Assembly: GCA_018674655.1 (NCBI GenBank)
Contig: JABGZQ010000066.1
Location: forward strand, 62,001 to 126,000
Reading direction: 5' to 3'
Source: Fidelibacterota bacterium
GTDB taxonomy: Bacteria; Fidelibacterota; Marinisomatia; Marinisomatales; TCS55
Length of the DNA stretch: 64,000 nt
The notes under the pieces are model-generated. The model searched no databases. It was not told the origin of the DNA and saw only the letters and a program-made list of their open reading frames with translations. Position 1 is the stretch's first letter. Each line of letters starts with the position of its first letter. The position numbers were made by a program, and so were the translations under genes. This document shows, one piece after another, positions 19,765 to 30,521 of this stretch.

Positions 19765-22700
19765 CTACCAATCATACCCAATAGATAAAAACCATTGGGG
19801 CTTAGAGAAACCGCTATCAGTCCAATCATATGCCGCTTCAATCCGTAATAAATAGATAAAGGGGACTTTTATCCCATAGCCAATAGATCGAATCCACGGT
19901 GAAAAATTTTCTGGTATATTATTTCCGTATTTAGCTTGTAAAAATGCGGAGTCTGAAAATTCACGGCGATCATCCCAAGCGGCACCAATATCCATAAAGA
20001 TATGCCCACGGATATTCCCTAAAACCATTTTCATGGGGAAACCCAATTGAAAATATTGGATAAATGGAAAACGAAATTCAAGATTGGCTAAAAGTACATT
20101 TGTCCCAAATCGCTCTGAATAACGTGCCCCACGTAGTGGATAGGCAAATTCAGAAAAATAAATATCCTGAAGCAACGTATTATTATTACTATCTAAAATA
20201 ACATTCCGCCAGCGCGTTTCTCCAGATGTTTCATCATCAACGCCATCAGTAGATCCTGTTCCAAAAATCCAGTTCTGCATGCCGCCTAAAAAGTACTTTT
20301 GTGGGTTTTTCCCTGTACTTGTCCCAAAAAATAATCGCCCAGCAAATGAATAATCTCGAGTAATCATTTGATATTTTCGCATATCAATCTTTAGTTTTTG
20401 ATAAGAAATTCCCTTATCACCCATGGCGGGACTCATTTCAAATGTCGTATTTTGACGAAATCCATCCACAGGGCCCGTGTAGCCAAAAACAGCATTGTCA
20501 TATATATAGCTCAGAGTGGGATTGGCCGATACAAAACCATCATCCTGTATAATTTCATTTTTGTTTAGATAGGAATCAATATTAAATAATTTGTAATCCA
20601 AATTATGAATAATTAAACCCGCATCAATTCGATGAAACCGGTTGAAGGGTCGTGATGCCATAGCCGCCAAACCGTAATGACGCATTCGAGCTGTTAAATC
20701 AGTCGGCAATCCCATTTCATTAAACGCATATCCTGCATAAAAGAAATCGGCTTGATGAAAAAGAGTAAAATAATAATTCAATCGATTTTTTAAATAGGCG
20801 TAATTCAGATAATAATCGCTATTTTGCAATGAAATTTGCGATTCCATGGCAACAGATATTTGGTGATCTCCCATAATATCACTGAAATAAAACATGAATA
20901 ATCCTTGATGGCCAAACACATTATTATACCCATAAGCGCCCTGAGCAATATCGAGGCTAAATCGAGTTTTATAAGCTTGTGGAATGTAATCACCATCATC
21001 CTTTTTATAAATTGAATCTGGCTTAGAATCCAAGGGCTGGTCTCTCATAGATTCTTTATTATACTGCTCATATTCCCAAGCAAATATATATGTGGAATAA
21101 TCAGTCGTATTTGCGGCAGTACCTTTCAACTTATGTTTCCGTAGATCAGCCAACTCTTCCTGATCATTTTCTTTGCGATTTGCAATAAAATTGGTTGCAG
21201 AAACAGAAGTTGAATCTAAAGCCAACGGATTGTTGATACGGTAAATATCCCAACCAAGACCAGCGTACCCAGCAAATACCAAGGTGCCATCATCGCGAGT
21301 AAGACTCAATTGAAAAAGACCTGTGAGTAAGTTAGTAACAACTTGCGATCTACCTGAATTCAAATCATGGCGAAAAAGATTCCAAGTCCCTTGGTAATCA
21401 CCTGTATAAAATAAGCTGTTATCTGTATTCGCAAAAATTGGATAATTTTCATTATAATCCGTATCTGTAATTCGAGTTACATCTCGAGAATCAACATCAA
21501 TTGTATAAATATCTTGATGGTTGTAATTATGGCTCAGCATGTCTTTAGCTGTTGTTTCACCTTTGTTACTAAGCCCGCCACGATCAGAAACAAAAACAAT
21601 AGTTTTTCCATCCGGACTCCAGGATGGTTCTGTATCAGAAAAAACATCAGCCGTAATGTTTATTTTTTCTTTGTTGTCTAAATCATAAAGATAAATATCA
21701 CTGGCACCGCCTTCGTTACCTACAAATGCCAATTGTTTACCATCTGGACTCCAAGATGCTGTAAATACACCATCCAAATTAAAATTTATTTTTTTCTCCT
21801 TCCCTGTATTGACATCAATCAAATATAGCGCATCATGGGCCCCAGATTTTGCAGCAATCACGATCTGTTTACTGTCCGGTGACCAACTGATTCCGGGTTG
21901 AAGAAATTTTAATTCCTCGAAGTTAATTGACCGATTTCCCTTAACAACTCTGTCAATTTTTTTGCCTGTAACCGCATCCAATATATAAACATCCATATAT
22001 CCTGACCGATCAGAAAGAACGGCAATTTTGCTTCCATCTGGAGATACAGTAGGTGAAACATTATAAAAGTTTTTATCTTTTTTATGATCAGTTAATGGTT
22101 TTGCAATATCTTTTACTTCATCCCGGCCTGCAACATCGGGATAGTATTCTTTTTTAATATATTTATGCCATTGTTCAGTCAATTCTTCAAAATCCATTCC
22201 CAATGCTTCTTTAAATCCCTTTTCTGCATTTCCATGACGTTTCATAGCTTGGAATATTTCACCAATTTTTTCCCGTCCATATTTTGTTGCAATAAACCGC
22301 CAAACAGATTGTCCACCTTTATAGGCTAAAAAATATTCCAATTCACGGATCGTTGGAATTCTCTCATTGATGGCCAAATCACGAATGGTCATATCTGCCT
22401 GAGTATCCCAATTCATAGATAGATATTCGGCCAAACCTTCATTTGCCCAAAGCGGAATTCGAAGGTTCATACCTCCGGCAATCACATTTTGCATTCTACC
22501 ACCATAAACCAAGTCATTAATCATTGCATGGACCAATTCATGATGAATCACATGCCGAAATGCAGCATAGTCACCTTCAAAAGGAAGGACCACCCTATTT
22601 TTAAATAATTCAGTTACACCACCGATCCCTTCCTGCATGTATTGACCAATCACATTCGTTTGTTGAAATTCATTATGTGAATGGTATACAATTATTGAGA

Positions 22701-22935
22701 CGCGTTTTTTTAAATTCCAGCGAAGGTGCTTTGCTATTTGTTCATAAGCATCTGCTGCAACTTCCATCGTAAAATGTGCCAATTCCATTTCATCGCCATA
22801 ATAGTAAACATCAAATTGAGGTGATGATATAAATTGCCAATCATAATCACGATACTGCACTTTATTTTGCCCAAAAGATTGGGCGTTGAGCATCATGGAT
22901 GAGATAAGAAGAAGTATGAAAATTATTCGTTGCAT
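19765..22935 (-). CDS. Outer-membrane fusion: gluzincin protease, TolB-like propeller and Omp85-type barrel
   Basis: A 1056-residue exported protein with three parts. After a signal peptide (MQRIIFILLLISSMMLNAQ) comes a peptidase-MA-like domain with the zinc motif H132-E-L-V-H136 and a downstream glutamate in WANEGLAEYL. Residues about 285-610 form roughly six TolB/PD40 blades (VSPDGSKIAVLSDRSG, SWSPDSKQIVIAA, SWSPDGKQLAFVG, SWSPDGKTIVFVSDRGG and two degenerate ones). From about 680 to the end is a BamA-like barrel finishing WFLSIGYDW. The barrel probably anchors a periplasmic protease/propeller. PD40 proteins of this size are known in related phyla, but the substrate is unknown. It is monocistronic and divergent from lpxH. 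Confidence 0.85.
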   Translation of the reverse strand: MQRIIFILLLISSMMLNAQSFGQNKVQYRDYDWQFISSPQFDVYYYGDEMELAHFTMEVAADAYEQIAKHLRWNLKKRVSIIVYHSHNEFQQTNVIGQYMQEGIGGVTELFKNRVVLPFEGDYAAFRHVIHHELVHAMINDLVYGGRMQNVIAGGMNLRIPLWANEGLAEYLSMNWDTQADMTIRDLAINERIPTIRELEYFLAYKGGQSVWRFIATKYGREKIGEIFQAMKRHGNAEKGFKEALGMDFEELTEQWHKYIKKEYYPDVAGRDEVKDIAKPLTDHKKDKNFYNVSPTVSPDGSKIAVLSDRSGYMDVYILDAVTGKKIDRVVKGNRSINFEELKFLQPGISWSPDSKQIVIAAKSGAHDALYLIDVNTGKEKKINFNLDGVFTASWSPDGKQLAFVGNEGGASDIYLYDLDNKEKINITADVFSDTEPSWSPDGKTIVFVSDRGGLSNKGETTAKDMLSHNYNHQDIYTIDVDSRDVTRITDTDYNENYPIFANTDNSLFYTGDYQGTWNLFRHDLNSGRSQVVTNLLTGLFQLSLTRDDGTLVFAGYAGLGWDIYRINNPLALDSTSVSATNFIANRKENDQEELADLRKHKLKGTAANTTDYSTYIFAWEYEQYNKESMRDQPLDSKPDSIYKKDDGDYIPQAYKTRFSLDIAQGAYGYNNVFGHQGLFMFYFSDIMGDHQISVAMESQISLQNSDYYLNYAYLKNRLNYYFTLFHQADFFYAGYAFNEMGLPTDLTARMRHYGLAAMASRPFNRFHRIDAGLIIHNLDYKLFNIDSYLNKNEIIQDDGFVSANPTLSYIYDNAVFGYTGPVDGFRQNTTFEMSPAMGDKGISYQKLKIDMRKYQMITRDYSFAGRLFFGTSTGKNPQKYFLGGMQNWIFGTGSTDGVDDETSGETRWRNVILDSNNNTLLQDIYFSEFAYPLRGARYSERFGTNVLLANLEFRFPFIQYFQLGFPMKMVLGNIRGHIFMDIGAAWDDRREFSDSAFLQAKYGNNIPENFSPWIRSIGYGIKVPFIYLLRIEAAYDWTDSGFSKPQWFLSIGYDW

Positions 22936-23035
22936 GCTTTTATATAGTCGAATTTAATCTATTAGTTCCTCAATTTCGACGATTATCAACGAAAAATGTT
23001 AAAATATTTTTTGTTAAAATTTTATAGTTTCCAGA

Positions 23036-23065
23036 TTGACTAGCCCATAAGCGAAACAGTATTTT
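23036..23065 (+). promoter_or_regulatory. Candidate promoter of lpxH, possibly leaderless
   Basis: TTGACT (23036-23041) and TATTTT (23060-23065) are separated by 18 nt. The expected transcription start would fall within a few bases of the lpxH ATG at 23073, and no Shine-Dalgarno is visible ahead of that ATG. A leaderless transcript is therefore possible. Pattern-based only. Confidence 0.3.
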
Positions 23066-23072
23066 AAGCACT

Positions 23073-23819
23073 ATGGATTTGCCCATCTATTTTATTTCCG
23101 ACATCCATTTGATGCTGAACAGGTCAACATCCGAGGTGAAACGACAAAATAAGTTGTTCCAGTTTTTTCGTCACGTGAAGAAATCAGGTGGAACACTTGT
23201 GATCAATGGAGACCTCTTCGATTTCTATTTTGAATACAAAGATGTTATTCCAAAGGTCTTTGTTCCTTTTTATCATGAAATATTAAAATTACGGGAAGCG
23301 GGAATAAAGGTACATTTCATTCTAGGGAATCATGATTATTGGGTTCGAGATTTCATCACAGATACTCTGTTTGATTATACGTACTTCTCGGATACATCAT
23401 TTGAAATAAATAAAAAGAAGTTTTATGTAACCCATGGGGATGGTTATTTATCCTGGGACTTGGGATATCGAATACTCAAAGGGTTTCTTCATTCCAGACT
23501 ATTCATATGGTTTTATCGTATGATCCATCCAAGAATCGGATATGCTTTTGCCCGATGGATTTCTAAAAAAGGTGAAAATTATTTACATTCAGATGCCTAT
23601 AATAAAAAAATATGTGACGAAATGGCGATTCATGCGCAAAAAAAGTTGGATCAAGGGTTTGAATATTTTATTACAGGCCATTATCACCAAGCGAAGGATT
23701 TACCCCTGAATGGTGGTAAATTAATGATTCTCGGAGACTGGCTTAGTTTTTTTTCTTATGTAAAATTCGATGGTCATGATCTGAAATTAAAATTTTGGGA
23801 CAATCATGAAACGCCTTAA
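23073..23819 (+). CDS. lpxH: UDP-2,3-diacylglucosamine diphosphatase-type metallophosphoesterase
   Basis: Peripheral-membrane hydrolase that makes lipid X in lipid A synthesis. The 248 residues have calcineurin-fold motifs in order: FISDIHL, NGDLFDFYF, LGNHDYW, VTHGDGY and FITGHYHQA, supplying the Asp, His and Asn metal ligands. The arrangement and length fit LpxH or the LpxH-like branch of FCB bacteria. It overlaps the following lipoprotein gene by 14 nt. The LPS genes at 31868-37175 support a lipid A role; a different UDP-sugar or nucleotide substrate cannot be excluded. Confidence 0.85.
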   Translation: MDLPIYFISDIHLMLNRSTSEVKRQNKLFQFFRHVKKSGGTLVINGDLFDFYFEYKDVIPKVFVPFYHEILKLREAGIKVHFILGNHDYWVRDFITDTLFDYTYFSDTSFEINKKKFYVTHGDGYLSWDLGYRILKGFLHSRLFIWFYRMIHPRIGYAFARWISKKGENYLHSDAYNKKICDEMAIHAQKKLDQGFEYFITGHYHQAKDLPLNGGKLMILGDWLSFFSYVKFDGHDLKLKFWDNHETP

Positions 23820-24942
23820 TATTATAATTCTACTATTTGTTTCGCTCGTTTTTATAGACGGCTGTTCCATGATAAAAAAATTCTGGCCGGGGAAACGGGG
23901 CCCCAAAGATGATATTTCATATGAGTTAATTGAAAACCTCAGTACCGCTTTTAGTGAAGGAAAACTCCAAGCACTTGAGGAAATGATTGCCATTTACGAT
24001 GACACAAACCAACCATTCGATGTTCGAATTGCCGCGGGAAAAGCTCTGGCAGAAACCCAACACCCTACCGCTTTAAATGCTATTTCAAAAACCGTAGGAG
24101 ATGCGGCAGCGCTGGATGTGACTTTTATGATCGCTTCGATTGAATTGTTAGCTGAATTTAAAGATGATCCACGTGCAGCAGATGCAATGGTCAACGCCAT
24201 GAATAAAGTTGAAGTGAAAACCAATTCTCTCCAAATGGCATTGGTCCAAAATTTGAATCGGGTTCGAACCAAAGATCAGGTGTTGGCTTTGCTGGATCTT
24301 TATGAGGTCAGCCGAAACAATTTTAATCGTACCGAAAGATTGCTGACAGAAACATTGGGTGCCTTGGGAACGGATGAAGTAGTCCCGATCCTCACAAAAA
24401 TCTCAAGAGATCCCGATGTAAACTTGGGTATTCGTAACCGCGCGTTGGAAATTCTCGGAAAGAAAGACCCGTCTCAAGTGGCCGGTGCTTTCGCCGAACT
24501 GTTGGGAGATCCTCAAACCAATTTGGAAGTTCAGGATTTCGCCCTAAACACCATGAAAGGCGTCAAAGAGGAAAATCTTATTCTTGCACTGCTCCAAACT
24601 TATCGATCCGGCAAAGACCAGTATTATAATTTGCTTACCACATTGTTAGAAGCATTGGGTGAATTCAATGATCCTGAAATTCGCAGCGCTGTGAAAGCCA
24701 TCGCCATGAATAAGGACTATCCTTTGGACATACGGATGAAAGCAATCGAAAAACTATCGGATTTAGGGGATAACACTGTGATTCCAACCATCATGCCCAT
24801 CCTATCGGACCCGGAACAATACAAGCTCCATGCCGCTGTGATTCAGACCGTTAAGAACCTTGGTCAATATGACGCTTATGAACAAGAAATTCATCGGCGG
24901 ACTTTTGAGGCACATCAAAAAGCGATGACCTTAAATGAATAA
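23806..24942 (+). CDS. HEAT-repeat lipoprotein
   Basis: A 378-residue predicted lipoprotein: the signal sequence ends VFIDGCS, with C20 as the lipidation site. The mature part is a chain of HEAT-like helical hairpins (VRIAAGKALAETQHPTALNA, then IRNRALEILGKKDPSQVAGA and IRMKAIEKLSDLGDNTVIPT), making an alpha-solenoid. It overlaps lpxH by 14 nt and the next gene by 8 nt, so the three are translated from one message. Such solenoids usually act as protein-interaction scaffolds. No specific partner is evident. Confidence 0.8.
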   Translation: MKRLNIIILLFVSLVFIDGCSMIKKFWPGKRGPKDDISYELIENLSTAFSEGKLQALEEMIAIYDDTNQPFDVRIAAGKALAETQHPTALNAISKTVGDAAALDVTFMIASIELLAEFKDDPRAADAMVNAMNKVEVKTNSLQMALVQNLNRVRTKDQVLALLDLYEVSRNNFNRTERLLTETLGALGTDEVVPILTKISRDPDVNLGIRNRALEILGKKDPSQVAGAFAELLGDPQTNLEVQDFALNTMKGVKEENLILALLQTYRSGKDQYYNLLTTLLEALGEFNDPEIRSAVKAIAMNKDYPLDIRMKAIEKLSDLGDNTVIPTIMPILSDPEQYKLHAAVIQTVKNLGQYDAYEQEIHRRTFEAHQKAMTLNE

Positions 24943-25789
24943 ATTTATTTTATCCATCATAGTAGTTGGTGTTTGTTTTAGCCAAGATGAGGCCGACACC
25001 ACCGTTACCGCTCCTGTTGATACAACTGACCTTGTTGAGCCGGATACAGTTCAGGCAATCATCCAGGAGGAAATTCCAAAAACTACGGAACCGACTGCTA
25101 ATGATACATTGGTTCCCTTGCCAGATGTTCGTGAACTGGGTGACAAGACAAATAAACTCCCTTTAGGCGAACCTTTTTTTGAATTGAAATCGAGCATTGA
25201 TTTACTTCACCAACAAATGGATTCTCTCAAGCGGGTTATTTCCGTTTATGAAAAAGGGAAGGGTGCAATGCCGACTATCGATGAAGAATTACTGAACCTT
25301 ATTAAAATTCCTCAATTGCGCCATCGGATTGAACTTCAAAATGGTACAATCGTTAATGGTGAAATAATTCAAGAGGATGATTTAGGCATCATTGTTCAGA
25401 CGTCCATCGGCCAATTGTCCATTGAAATGGATCGGGTTGTAAACATCGTAGAAGATTTGCCACCCAATGCCAAGGTTGAAATAATGGGAGAGCCTTTTGT
25501 AAATGCGTTCCCGGATCGGGAAGAAATCTCTGGCGTCGTTAAGAATGTTGGTTTAAAACGGGCAGACTTTGTCCGAGTGATTGCTCATTTGTGGACAGCG
25601 ACAACAGAACTGGTTCAAACAGATTCTATTTTTGTTACAGGGAAACAACAAAAATATTTAACGGGAATACGAACAGATACGGCACTTGAACCAGGATCAA
25701 CCAGCGAATTTAAACTCACCATCCCTTTGTCCGATGAGGATAAAGTTTCCTATCGAACCTATGAAGTCCGTTGGGAAACATATAAATAA
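24935..25789 (+). CDS. Exported protein with coiled coil, Sm-like module and FxLYD-like domain
   Basis: A 284-residue protein with signal peptide MNKFILSIIVVGVCFSQ, followed by an acidic/threonine-rich linker. A short coiled coil comes next (FELKSSIDLLHQQMDSLKRV). Residues about 131-172 form a small Sm/SH3-like barrel (IELQNGTIVNGEIIQEDD, then EMDRVVNIVED). The C-terminal 90 residues (EISGVVKNVGLKRADFVRVI, then LEPGSTSEFKLTIP) match the FxLYD immunoglobulin-like pattern. It is last in the lpxH transcript. Function unknown; envelope location is likely. The domain names rest on pattern recognition. Confidence 0.65.
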   Translation: MNKFILSIIVVGVCFSQDEADTTVTAPVDTTDLVEPDTVQAIIQEEIPKTTEPTANDTLVPLPDVRELGDKTNKLPLGEPFFELKSSIDLLHQQMDSLKRVISVYEKGKGAMPTIDEELLNLIKIPQLRHRIELQNGTIVNGEIIQEDDLGIIVQTSIGQLSIEMDRVVNIVEDLPPNAKVEIMGEPFVNAFPDREEISGVVKNVGLKRADFVRVIAHLWTATTELVQTDSIFVTGKQQKYLTGIRTDTALEPGSTSEFKLTIPLSDEDKVSYRTYEVRWETYK

Positions 25790-25841
25790 ATCTATTTATA
25801 AAATAATTTGTTGGGAAAATTTCTCATACCATATGTGCTAA

Positions 25842-26762
<921 letters not shown>

Positions 26763-26810
26763 TCATTTCCACTTTTGATTTCTTGTTCCATCTTCCCTGA
26801 CCTATTATTC

Positions 26811-28151
26811 CTATAATATATATTTACTTAAGTCCTGATCCTCAACAATATCTTGCAATTTTTTCTCAACCATTTTTTTCGTTATGGTGATTGTTTTCTT
26901 TCGACCACTTGATTCTTCAAACATATATTCATCCAATAATGTAGTCATCACTGTATGAAGCCGTCTGGCACCAATATTTTCCATCTTTTGGTTTACCTCA
27001 ACGGCGATCTTGGCAATAGCACGAATAGCATCCGTATTAAACTTTAACGTCACATTTTCGGCACCTAATAGGGCCATATATTGCTTAATTAACGAAGATT
27101 CAGGATGCTTTAAGATTTTAACAAAATCATTCATGGATAACTTATTCATTTCCACACGAATAGGAAAACGTCCTTGGAGTTCTGGAATCATATCTGATGG
27201 AGAGGAGACATGAAATGCACCAGCAGAAATAAATAAAACATGATCAGTTTTAACCATACCATATTTTGTAGGGACTCGACTACCCTCAACAATTGGCAAC
27301 AAATCTCGTTGAACACCTTCCCTGCTCACGTCGGGACCCGATCCTCCCCCATCTCGATCGACGATTTTATCAATTTCATCCAGAAAAACAATACCGTTAT
27401 TTTCAACTCTTTCTTTCGCAGAGCGCACCAGTTCATCTTGATCCATGAGATTATCTGCTTCCATTTCAATCAATATATGACGCGCATCCGAAACGGGCAT
27501 TTTACGCCGCTTGGTGTGGTTAGGCATAACGTTAGATAACATATCTTTAATGTTCATTCCAATATCTTCACCGCCACCAATTGGTCCAAATATTTGCATT
27601 GCAGGAGCTGTATCTTCTGTTACTTCTATTTCTATTTCACGATTTTCAAAATCACCATTTTGTAATTTTTGGCGCAAACGATTTCGGGTTTTCTTATGTC
27701 TGGCGACCTCTTCTTTTGTCGGTTTATGCACACCATCATTTGGAAATAAAGAATCCAATATTCGTTCTTCTGCGAGACTTTCGGCTAATCCTTTTACTTC
27801 AATTTGTTTCTCTCGCTTAACAATACTCATTGAGACATCAGTCAAATCCCGTATGATCGATTCTACATCGCGCCCCACATAACCTACTTCTGTAAATTTA
27901 CTTGCTTCCACTTTTACAAAGGGCGCTTTAGCTAAAGATGCCAACCGACGAGATATCTCAGTTTTGCCTACACCTGTGGGTCCAATGAGAATAATATTGT
28001 TCGGAACAATTTCATTTCGCATTAATCCTTCAACTTTTTGGCGCCGCCAGCGATTCCTTAGTGCAATGGCCACTGCACGTTTGGCATCCGACTGTCCCAC
28101 AATATATCGGTCCAATTCCGTTACAATTTGTTTAGGTGTGAGTTGGCTCAT
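26811..28151 (-). CDS. hslU: HslU ATPase/unfoldase of the HslUV protease
   Basis: AAA+ ring that unfolds substrates and feeds HslV. The 446 residues begin LTPKQIVTELDRYIVGQ and have Walker A LIGPTGVGKTEI, the pore loop GYVGRD, Walker B VFLDEIDKI, and the C-terminal tail ending DLSKYIL, which inserts into HslV. The I domain is about residues 110-230. The start overlaps the hslV stop by 4 nt (ATGA), indicating translational coupling. Confidence 0.98.
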   Translation of the reverse strand: MSQLTPKQIVTELDRYIVGQSDAKRAVAIALRNRWRRQKVEGLMRNEIVPNNIILIGPTGVGKTEISRRLASLAKAPFVKVEASKFTEVGYVGRDVESIIRDLTDVSMSIVKREKQIEVKGLAESLAEERILDSLFPNDGVHKPTKEEVARHKKTRNRLRQKLQNGDFENREIEIEVTEDTAPAMQIFGPIGGGEDIGMNIKDMLSNVMPNHTKRRKMPVSDARHILIEMEADNLMDQDELVRSAKERVENNGIVFLDEIDKIVDRDGGGSGPDVSREGVQRDLLPIVEGSRVPTKYGMVKTDHVLFISAGAFHVSSPSDMIPELQGRFPIRVEMNKLSMNDFVKILKHPESSLIKQYMALLGAENVTLKFNTDAIRAIAKIAVEVNQKMENIGARRLHTVMTTLLDEYMFEESSGRKKTITITKKMVEKKLQDIVEDQDLSKYIL

Positions 28152-28693
28152 TTGGACTCTAATACCGTAATTGCATCATTGGTATAAATACATAACTCAG
28201 CTGCAATTAAGAGGGATTTTTCCACAACCTTTTTCGCGGGATAGGTGGTGCTTTTCATATAGGCCGTGGCTGCAGCCTGGGCAAAACCACCACCAGAACC
28301 AATCGAAATAATTGGACCATCCGGCTCAATTACATTTCCATCACCGGATACAATAAAAGCGTGTTTTTTATCCATAAGGGCCAACAAGGCTTCCAAATGG
28401 CGAAGAAATTTATCTGTTCGCCATTCTTTGGCTAACTCAACAACAGCCCGGGTTAAATTCCCTTCATATTCATCCAATTTAGATTCGAATTTTTCAAAAA
28501 GGGTCAAAGCATCGGCAGCGGCACCAGCGAACCCGCCAAGAACAATTCCTTTTTCAGAATCAAACTTTCGAACCTTTATTGCTTTTTGCTTAAAGGCCAT
28601 ATCTCCAAAGGTGACTTGTCCATCACCACCCATGGCTATTTGTCCTTTTTTCCGAATACCTAAAATGGTGGTTGATCGAATTTTTACATCCAT
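28148..28693 (-). CDS. hslV: HslV peptidase subunit of the HslUV protease
   Basis: Threonine peptidase of the bacterial proteasome-like HslUV complex. The 181 residues begin MDVKIRSTTILGIRKKG; the catalytic threonine is T8 of TTI, so a 7-residue propeptide must be removed. GQIAMGGDGQVTFGD and GSGGGFAQAAATA are family-typical. It follows hflC directly and precedes hslU with a 4-nt overlap. Confidence 0.97.
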   Translation of the reverse strand: MDVKIRSTTILGIRKKGQIAMGGDGQVTFGDMAFKQKAIKVRKFDSEKGIVLGGFAGAAADALTLFEKFESKLDEYEGNLTRAVVELAKEWRTDKFLRHLEALLALMDKKHAFIVSGDGNVIEPDGPIISIGSGGGFAQAAATAYMKSTTYPAKKVVEKSLLIAAELCIYTNDAITVLESK

Positions 28694-29542
28694 CTATTTA
28701 CCCAATAACAATTTAAATAACTGTGAGTCTGAGGGTAAAACCAACATTGTCTTATCATCAATTATTTTCTTATAGGCATCCAATGTACGCACAAATTCGT
28801 AGAATTTTGGATCAGCAGAATAGGCATCAGCATACACTTCTACAGCCTTCGCATCTCCTTCTCCGCGAATTCGTTCTGCTTGTTTATAAGCATCAGCTAA
28901 TATAATGGTTTTATCTCTATCAGTCGTGGCGCGGATTTTTTGTGCTTCTTCTTCACCTTCTGAACGAAATTTGTTGGCTTGTCGTTTTCGCTCTGCATCC
29001 ATCCTGGCATAGATGGATTCCTCATTTTGAGATGGGAGATCAACTCGGCGAATCCGTACATCCAACACTTCTATACCGTAATCCTGAGTAGCCTTATTGC
29101 TGGCCACAGTCACTGTTTTCATGAGTTCTTCACGATTCTCCGTGATGATTTCAACCATGTCATGGGTTCCCAACTCACGACGGAGTTCAGAATAAACAAT
29201 ATCATCCATACGGCTGAGAGCTGTGGGGATTGCCTGAACTGTTTTAAGAAATTGGAGCGGATCTACAATCTTCCATCGGACATAATTATCAACAATGAGG
29301 GATTTTTTATCTTTGCTCAATATTTCTTCCGGTGGAGAATCATATTCCAAGAGACGGTTATCAAAAACATTTTTTTCCTGAATCGGAAAAGGCACCTTCA
29401 TGTGCAGACCTGGTTCAGTAATAATCCGGACTGGCTTTCCAAATTGAAGGACAACAACCTGTTCTGTTTCATCCACAATAAAAATGGATGTTAAACCGAG
29501 AAAAACAAGGATCACCCCTATGGCAGTTAATATTTTCTTCAT
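28694..29542 (-). CDS. hflC: HflC, membrane SPFH-domain modulator of FtsH
   Basis: With HflK it forms the large membrane cage that surrounds and modulates the FtsH protease. The 282 residues start with one membrane segment (ILTAIGVILVFLGLTSIFIV). The SPFH/band-7 domain follows (VVVLQFGKPVRIITEPGLH), with the conserved IEVLDVRIRRVDLP. A helical region (RMDAERKRQANKFRSEGEEE) and the C-terminal KFYEFVRTLDAY complete it. It is spaced 2 nt after hflK. FtsH itself is not in this window. Confidence 0.96.
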   Translation of the reverse strand: MKKILTAIGVILVFLGLTSIFIVDETEQVVVLQFGKPVRIITEPGLHMKVPFPIQEKNVFDNRLLEYDSPPEEILSKDKKSLIVDNYVRWKIVDPLQFLKTVQAIPTALSRMDDIVYSELRRELGTHDMVEIITENREELMKTVTVASNKATQDYGIEVLDVRIRRVDLPSQNEESIYARMDAERKRQANKFRSEGEEEAQKIRATTDRDKTIILADAYKQAERIRGEGDAKAVEVYADAYSADPKFYEFVRTLDAYKKIIDDKTMLVLPSDSQLFKLLLGK

Positions 29543-29544
29543 GA

Positions 29545-30507
29545 TTATTTATCCCCCTGAGGTTTTAAGTTCAACAAATTAATCAGATTCCCACTTTTTG
29601 CATCGGGAACTATGATTTTTTCTTTATTTGGTAATATCTCTTCTATCGTTTCAAGATACATTCGGGTTTCCGTCACCCCTTTTGCCTTACGGTATTCTTT
29701 AAGAACTGCACTAAATTTGGCAACATCACCTTCAGCCCGGGCAATTCGAGCTTTTTTGTACCCTTCTGCTTCACGGATCATGGCCTGAGCTTCACCACGT
29801 GCTTTTGGAATTATATCATTCCGATATCCTTCCGCCTGGTTTACCATTTTATTTTTATCCTCTTTAGCCGATGCCACATCTTTAAATGCCGCAATCACTT
29901 GTTGGGGCGGGCTCACATCCTGTAGTTGAACGGCCACCACTATGATACCCGTCTTATATTTATCCAGGATACTTTGAACCAATGCCTTGGTTTCTTCCTG
30001 AATCATGAACTTCCCAGACGTAAGTGCTTCGTCAATATTATGCCGTCCTACCACGGTTCTTAATGATGCTTCCGAAGCTTCTCTGACTGTTAATTCAGGT
30101 TGAATAAAATTAAATGAATATGCCTCTGGATCTTTAATCTTGTACTGAACAATCATTTCAGCATCAACGATATTTTCATCCCCTGTTAGCATCAAACTTT
30201 CCCGCTCCACGGTTTGATATTGATTCTTTCCGACGGAACGGAATCCAATTTCAATACGCTTTACTTCTGTGACTTTGGGCGTTTTTACCGTTTCGATAGG
30301 ATAGGGGAAATGATAATTTAATCCCGATTGTGCGGCCCGAGAATATTTTCCGAATGTTTGGACGACACCAACTTCATCTGGCCCCACCACATAAATCCCT
30401 GTGAGTAGCCACAGGACTAAAGCAATTCCTAAAATCGGAAGTGCTCCTATTGTTATTGAGGGAACTTTTATTTCCTGATCCCCTACGATAATTCGTTTGT
30501 ATTGCAT
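29545..30507 (-). CDS. hflK: HflK, membrane SPFH-domain modulator of FtsH
   Basis: Partner of HflC. The 320 residues have a membrane segment near residues 20-42 (IGALPILGIALVLWLLTGI) and then the SPFH domain (VGPDEVGVVQTFGKYSR, then GLNYHFPYPIETV). The conserved VQLQDVSPPQQVIAAFKDV and a charged helix follow. The Gly/Pro-rich N-terminal extension of E. coli HflK is absent. It lies 14 nt after rpoN. Confidence 0.96.
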   Translation of the reverse strand: MQYKRIIVGDQEIKVPSITIGALPILGIALVLWLLTGIYVVGPDEVGVVQTFGKYSRAAQSGLNYHFPYPIETVKTPKVTEVKRIEIGFRSVGKNQYQTVERESLMLTGDENIVDAEMIVQYKIKDPEAYSFNFIQPELTVREASEASLRTVVGRHNIDEALTSGKFMIQEETKALVQSILDKYKTGIIVVAVQLQDVSPPQQVIAAFKDVASAKEDKNKMVNQAEGYRNDIIPKARGEAQAMIREAEGYKKARIARAEGDVAKFSAVLKEYRKAKGVTETRMYLETIEEILPNKEKIIVPDAKSGNLINLLNLKPQGDK

Positions 30508-30521
30508 ATACTTCCTCTTCT

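Noticed and set aside
25782-25799. ATAAATA/TATTTAT hairpin between convergent genes as a bidirectional terminator
   Set aside because: The stem is entirely A-T, overlaps a stop codon and is too weak to support a call.
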